Below, in pieces: positions 7,901 to 8,632 of a stretch of DNA of 8,632 bases (position 1 is the first letter of the stretch; each line of letters opens with the position of its first letter). This DNA is from Spirochaetales bacterium (GTDB lineage Bacteria; Spirochaetota; Spirochaetia; ARS1246). The position numbers were made by a program, and so were the translations under genes. The notes under the pieces are model-generated. The model did not search any database. It was not told the DNA's origin and saw only the letters and a list, made by a program, of their open reading frames with translations. Location of the stretch: positions 1 through 8,632 of the forward strand of contig JABGPX010000320.1 of assembly GCA_018644745.1 (NCBI GenBank). Reading direction: 5' to 3'.

Positions 7901-8632
7901 AAAAAGGATGGGTCAGCGCCTCAAGGGTGTTTTCCAGATTCGTGTTCGCAGCGGTGAGTTCCTTGGTCCGGCTATCCACTCGTTCCTCGAGCGCGTCGTT
8001 TGTCTTTTTGAGGCCTTTCGTAGCGCGGTCGCCGATGATGATACTCATGAGCATAGCGGCCGTGGACACAAGAAAGGTGATTGCCAGAAGAATAAAAACG
8101 TTATTTCGAGCGGTGAGATAAGAGCGGTATCCTTCTCTATAGTCGATCTCGGTCGCTAGACCGTAACCATATTTGTCGTTCCATAACCAGGCACCTACGA
8201 CCCGGACGCCCCGGTAATCTCTGTAACCCGAAAGGTTATACCCCGCGCTGCCTTGTATGGCGTTCGCGGAGGCCAAGGTGAATGGCATTTCCTCGGTCGA
8301 AGGGGAGACACCGTCAGCTATCTTTTGTCCTGGATCTCGAATTTCAATATTCAGGATACTCTTTTCGGCTGGCTTGAGCAGCCCGATGCTTCTAAGCGCG
8401 TCGACAAACCTGCTGGAGGAAAGCAAAACACCGTCCTCATCGAAGGCGTAGGTTTCGCCTGATGAGCCTATTCTTCCCAGCTGACAGAGCCGGGTGAAGT
8501 GAAGCGCCGGGTCCTCCTGCCGGGCGAGAATCGCTATTATCCTTCCGCCGTCGGTTACCGGAGCAGCGTAGAACATCGATGGGTCCGAGCGGTCTCCAGT
8601 TGAGAGGGGGAGGATGAAATTGGGTGTGCCTG
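4953..8632 (-). CDS. Hybrid sensor histidine kinase (Cache-TM-PAS-PAS-HisKA-HATPase-REC-REC-HPt), N-terminus cut by window edge
   Basis: The frame stays open to the right edge. The ATG at 8576 is only an internal Met, with 18 codons visible before it. Numbering from that Met: the C-terminal part of an extracytoplasmic Cache sensor (1-155; SSGETYAFDEDGVLLSSSRF at 38-57, GYRDYRGVRVVGAW at 117-130); one membrane segment (~159-181); a coiled linker (~184-220); PAS 1 (~215-325) with a Cys/His cluster (Cys254, His259, Cys265, His270, Cys272); PAS 2 (~338-455, ending ASIRDVTVRK). HisKA follows, with His485 in SHEIRTPMNAII, then the ATPase domain with the N-box around Asn602, G1 Asp634-Gly636-Gly638 and G2 GGTGLGL (663-669). 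Receiver 1 has Asp725/Asp726, phosphoacceptor Asp775 and Lys828; receiver 2 has Glu876/Asp877, Asp919 and Lys971. The HPt domain carries His1067 (AHTVKGASGNLG). A helical extension (~1135-1207) ends the protein. Every phosphotransfer residue is present, as in BarA/EvgS-like relay kinases. It should autophosphorylate on ligand sensing and pass phosphate to receivers and HPt, then probably to the adjacent REC-kinase. The ligand is unknown. Confidence 0.95.
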   Translation of the reverse strand, partial: GTPNFILPLSTGDRSDPSMFYAAPVTDGGRIIAILARQEDPALHFTRLCQLGRIGSSGETYAFDEDGVLLSSSRFVDALRSIGLLKPAEKSILNIEIRDPGQKIADGVSPSTEEMPFTLASANAIQGSAGYNLSGYRDYRGVRVVGAWLWNDKYGYGLATEIDYREGYRSYLTARNNVFILLAITFLVSTAAMLMSIIIGDRATKGLKKTNDALEERVDSRTKELTAANTNLENTLEALTHPFYVIDAETYEIVISNSAAKKVSAGEAISTCYRLTHRRDTPCDSVEHPCPLAKVKESGKPYMVEHIHYDENNSEIYAEVHGYPVFGQDGQVVQMIEYSLNVTARKKAEMATQKSQERLQSLLEAFPDGMVIVDEKHVITQVNNQTELLFGFTRDELIGQEIEILVPEMLRVGHVPKRNGFLINPELREMGANLELTGARKNGSEFPVDIGLSPIGTEDGIVVVASIRDVTVRKEREIELAEAKATAEAATKAKGDFLANMSHEIRTPMNAIIGLDSLLGRTEMNPKQKDYVEKIGKSAKNLLGIINDILDFSKIEAGKMDIETTNFSLNDVLENLSSMIGDKASDKEIELIFNQNMDVPPNLAGDPLRLGQILLNLANNAIKFTEKGEIEVSTKLVSKDEKETMLRFEVRDTGIGLTPEQRGKLFQSFSQADTSTSRKYGGTGLGLTISKRLSEMMGGEIGVDSIYGEGSTFYFTAKFGIGEAKIKQIAPEDLKGLRVLVVDDNETARDVLSAYLRDFAFSVNTVATGELAIRELTQAKAAEGIDYDLVLMDYQMPGMNGIETSKRIRKSLENIETPKIIMVTSFGREDIMRQADKVGLDGFLIKPVSPSMMFDTIMETFGKGAGIMDKRDKKFDKKPEGFEKIVGAKLLLAEDNEINQQVAVESLEQEGFTVDVANNGQEVLDMLKKGYDLILMDLQMPVMDGYEATRVIRREEIHKGIPIVAMTADAMTGVRERVIETGMNDYVTKPFDPAELWTALVKWIEPGERVRPEASVPNRGPAETGVEIPEIEGLNIPTGLTRVGGNRRLYRDLLVKFIRDFARSTAEIKKHLAEDDLATAERIAHTVKGASGNLGADDLQQKATTLDAALKKEKLAEDDTIIEEYEETLKALVTAIEDADLKSDEEAVQSTEGKISEEDLSRLLSDLSASLKKRQPKNCAPIIDELMKFELAEDVKAGIIEIATQIKRYKFKEAQAVFDDLQSSR

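Noticed and set aside
8574..8576. ATG at 8576 as the start of the hybrid kinase
   Set aside because: It lies inside the Cache domain, the frame stays open to the window edge, and no signal anchor precedes the sensor. The gene must begin further right.

Overview
The window reads as part of a bacterial chromosome from an environmental, probably Gram-negative bacterium. The membrane-anchored sensor kinase, bacterial Shine-Dalgarno sites and tightly overlapping genes point that way. Base composition is moderate, and nothing in the sequence fixes a phylum, so I do not name one. There are no rRNA or tRNA genes, insertion sequences, CRISPR arrays or other mobile-element signatures. No stretch over 300 bases lacks a gene; coding density is close to 100 percent.

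Layout. From the left edge to 577 (+ strand) lies a broken-looking alpha/beta hydrolase of the type often fused to OsmC. Its frame is open to the left edge. It appears to have lost the segment with the nucleophilic serine, and the OsmC half is absent. It runs convergently into the other four genes, which all lie on the minus strand and read from right to left as one apparent operon. In order of transcription these are: (1) a large hybrid sensor kinase, 8632 to 4953, whose N-terminus is cut by the right edge (Cache sensor, membrane segment, two PAS domains, HisKA, ATPase, two receivers, HPt); (2) a response regulator fused to a second histidine kinase, 4919 to 3822; (3) a 955-residue membrane protein, 3822 to 955, with a nucleotide-transporter/MFS-like half and a long HEAT-repeat half; (4) a small single-domain cyclic-nucleotide-binding protein, 958 to 509. 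Spacing is 33 bases between genes 1 and 2, a 1-base TAGTG overlap between 2 and 3, and a 4-base ATGA overlap between 3 and 4.

How the genes may work together (inference). An extracytoplasmic ligand seen by the Cache domain, plus signals read by two PAS domains, would start a His-Asp-His phosphorelay inside gene 1. The HPt domain could pass phosphate to the receiver of gene 2, which has its own kinase core. No gene in the operon has a recognisable DNA-binding, diguanylate cyclase or methyltransferase output. The nearest candidate outputs are the membrane HEAT protein and the cyclic-nucleotide-binding protein, so the cluster looks like a signalling module acting on, or through, a transporter-like membrane scaffold and possibly joining phosphorelay and cyclic-nucleotide signals. 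The promoter of the operon lies beyond the right edge.
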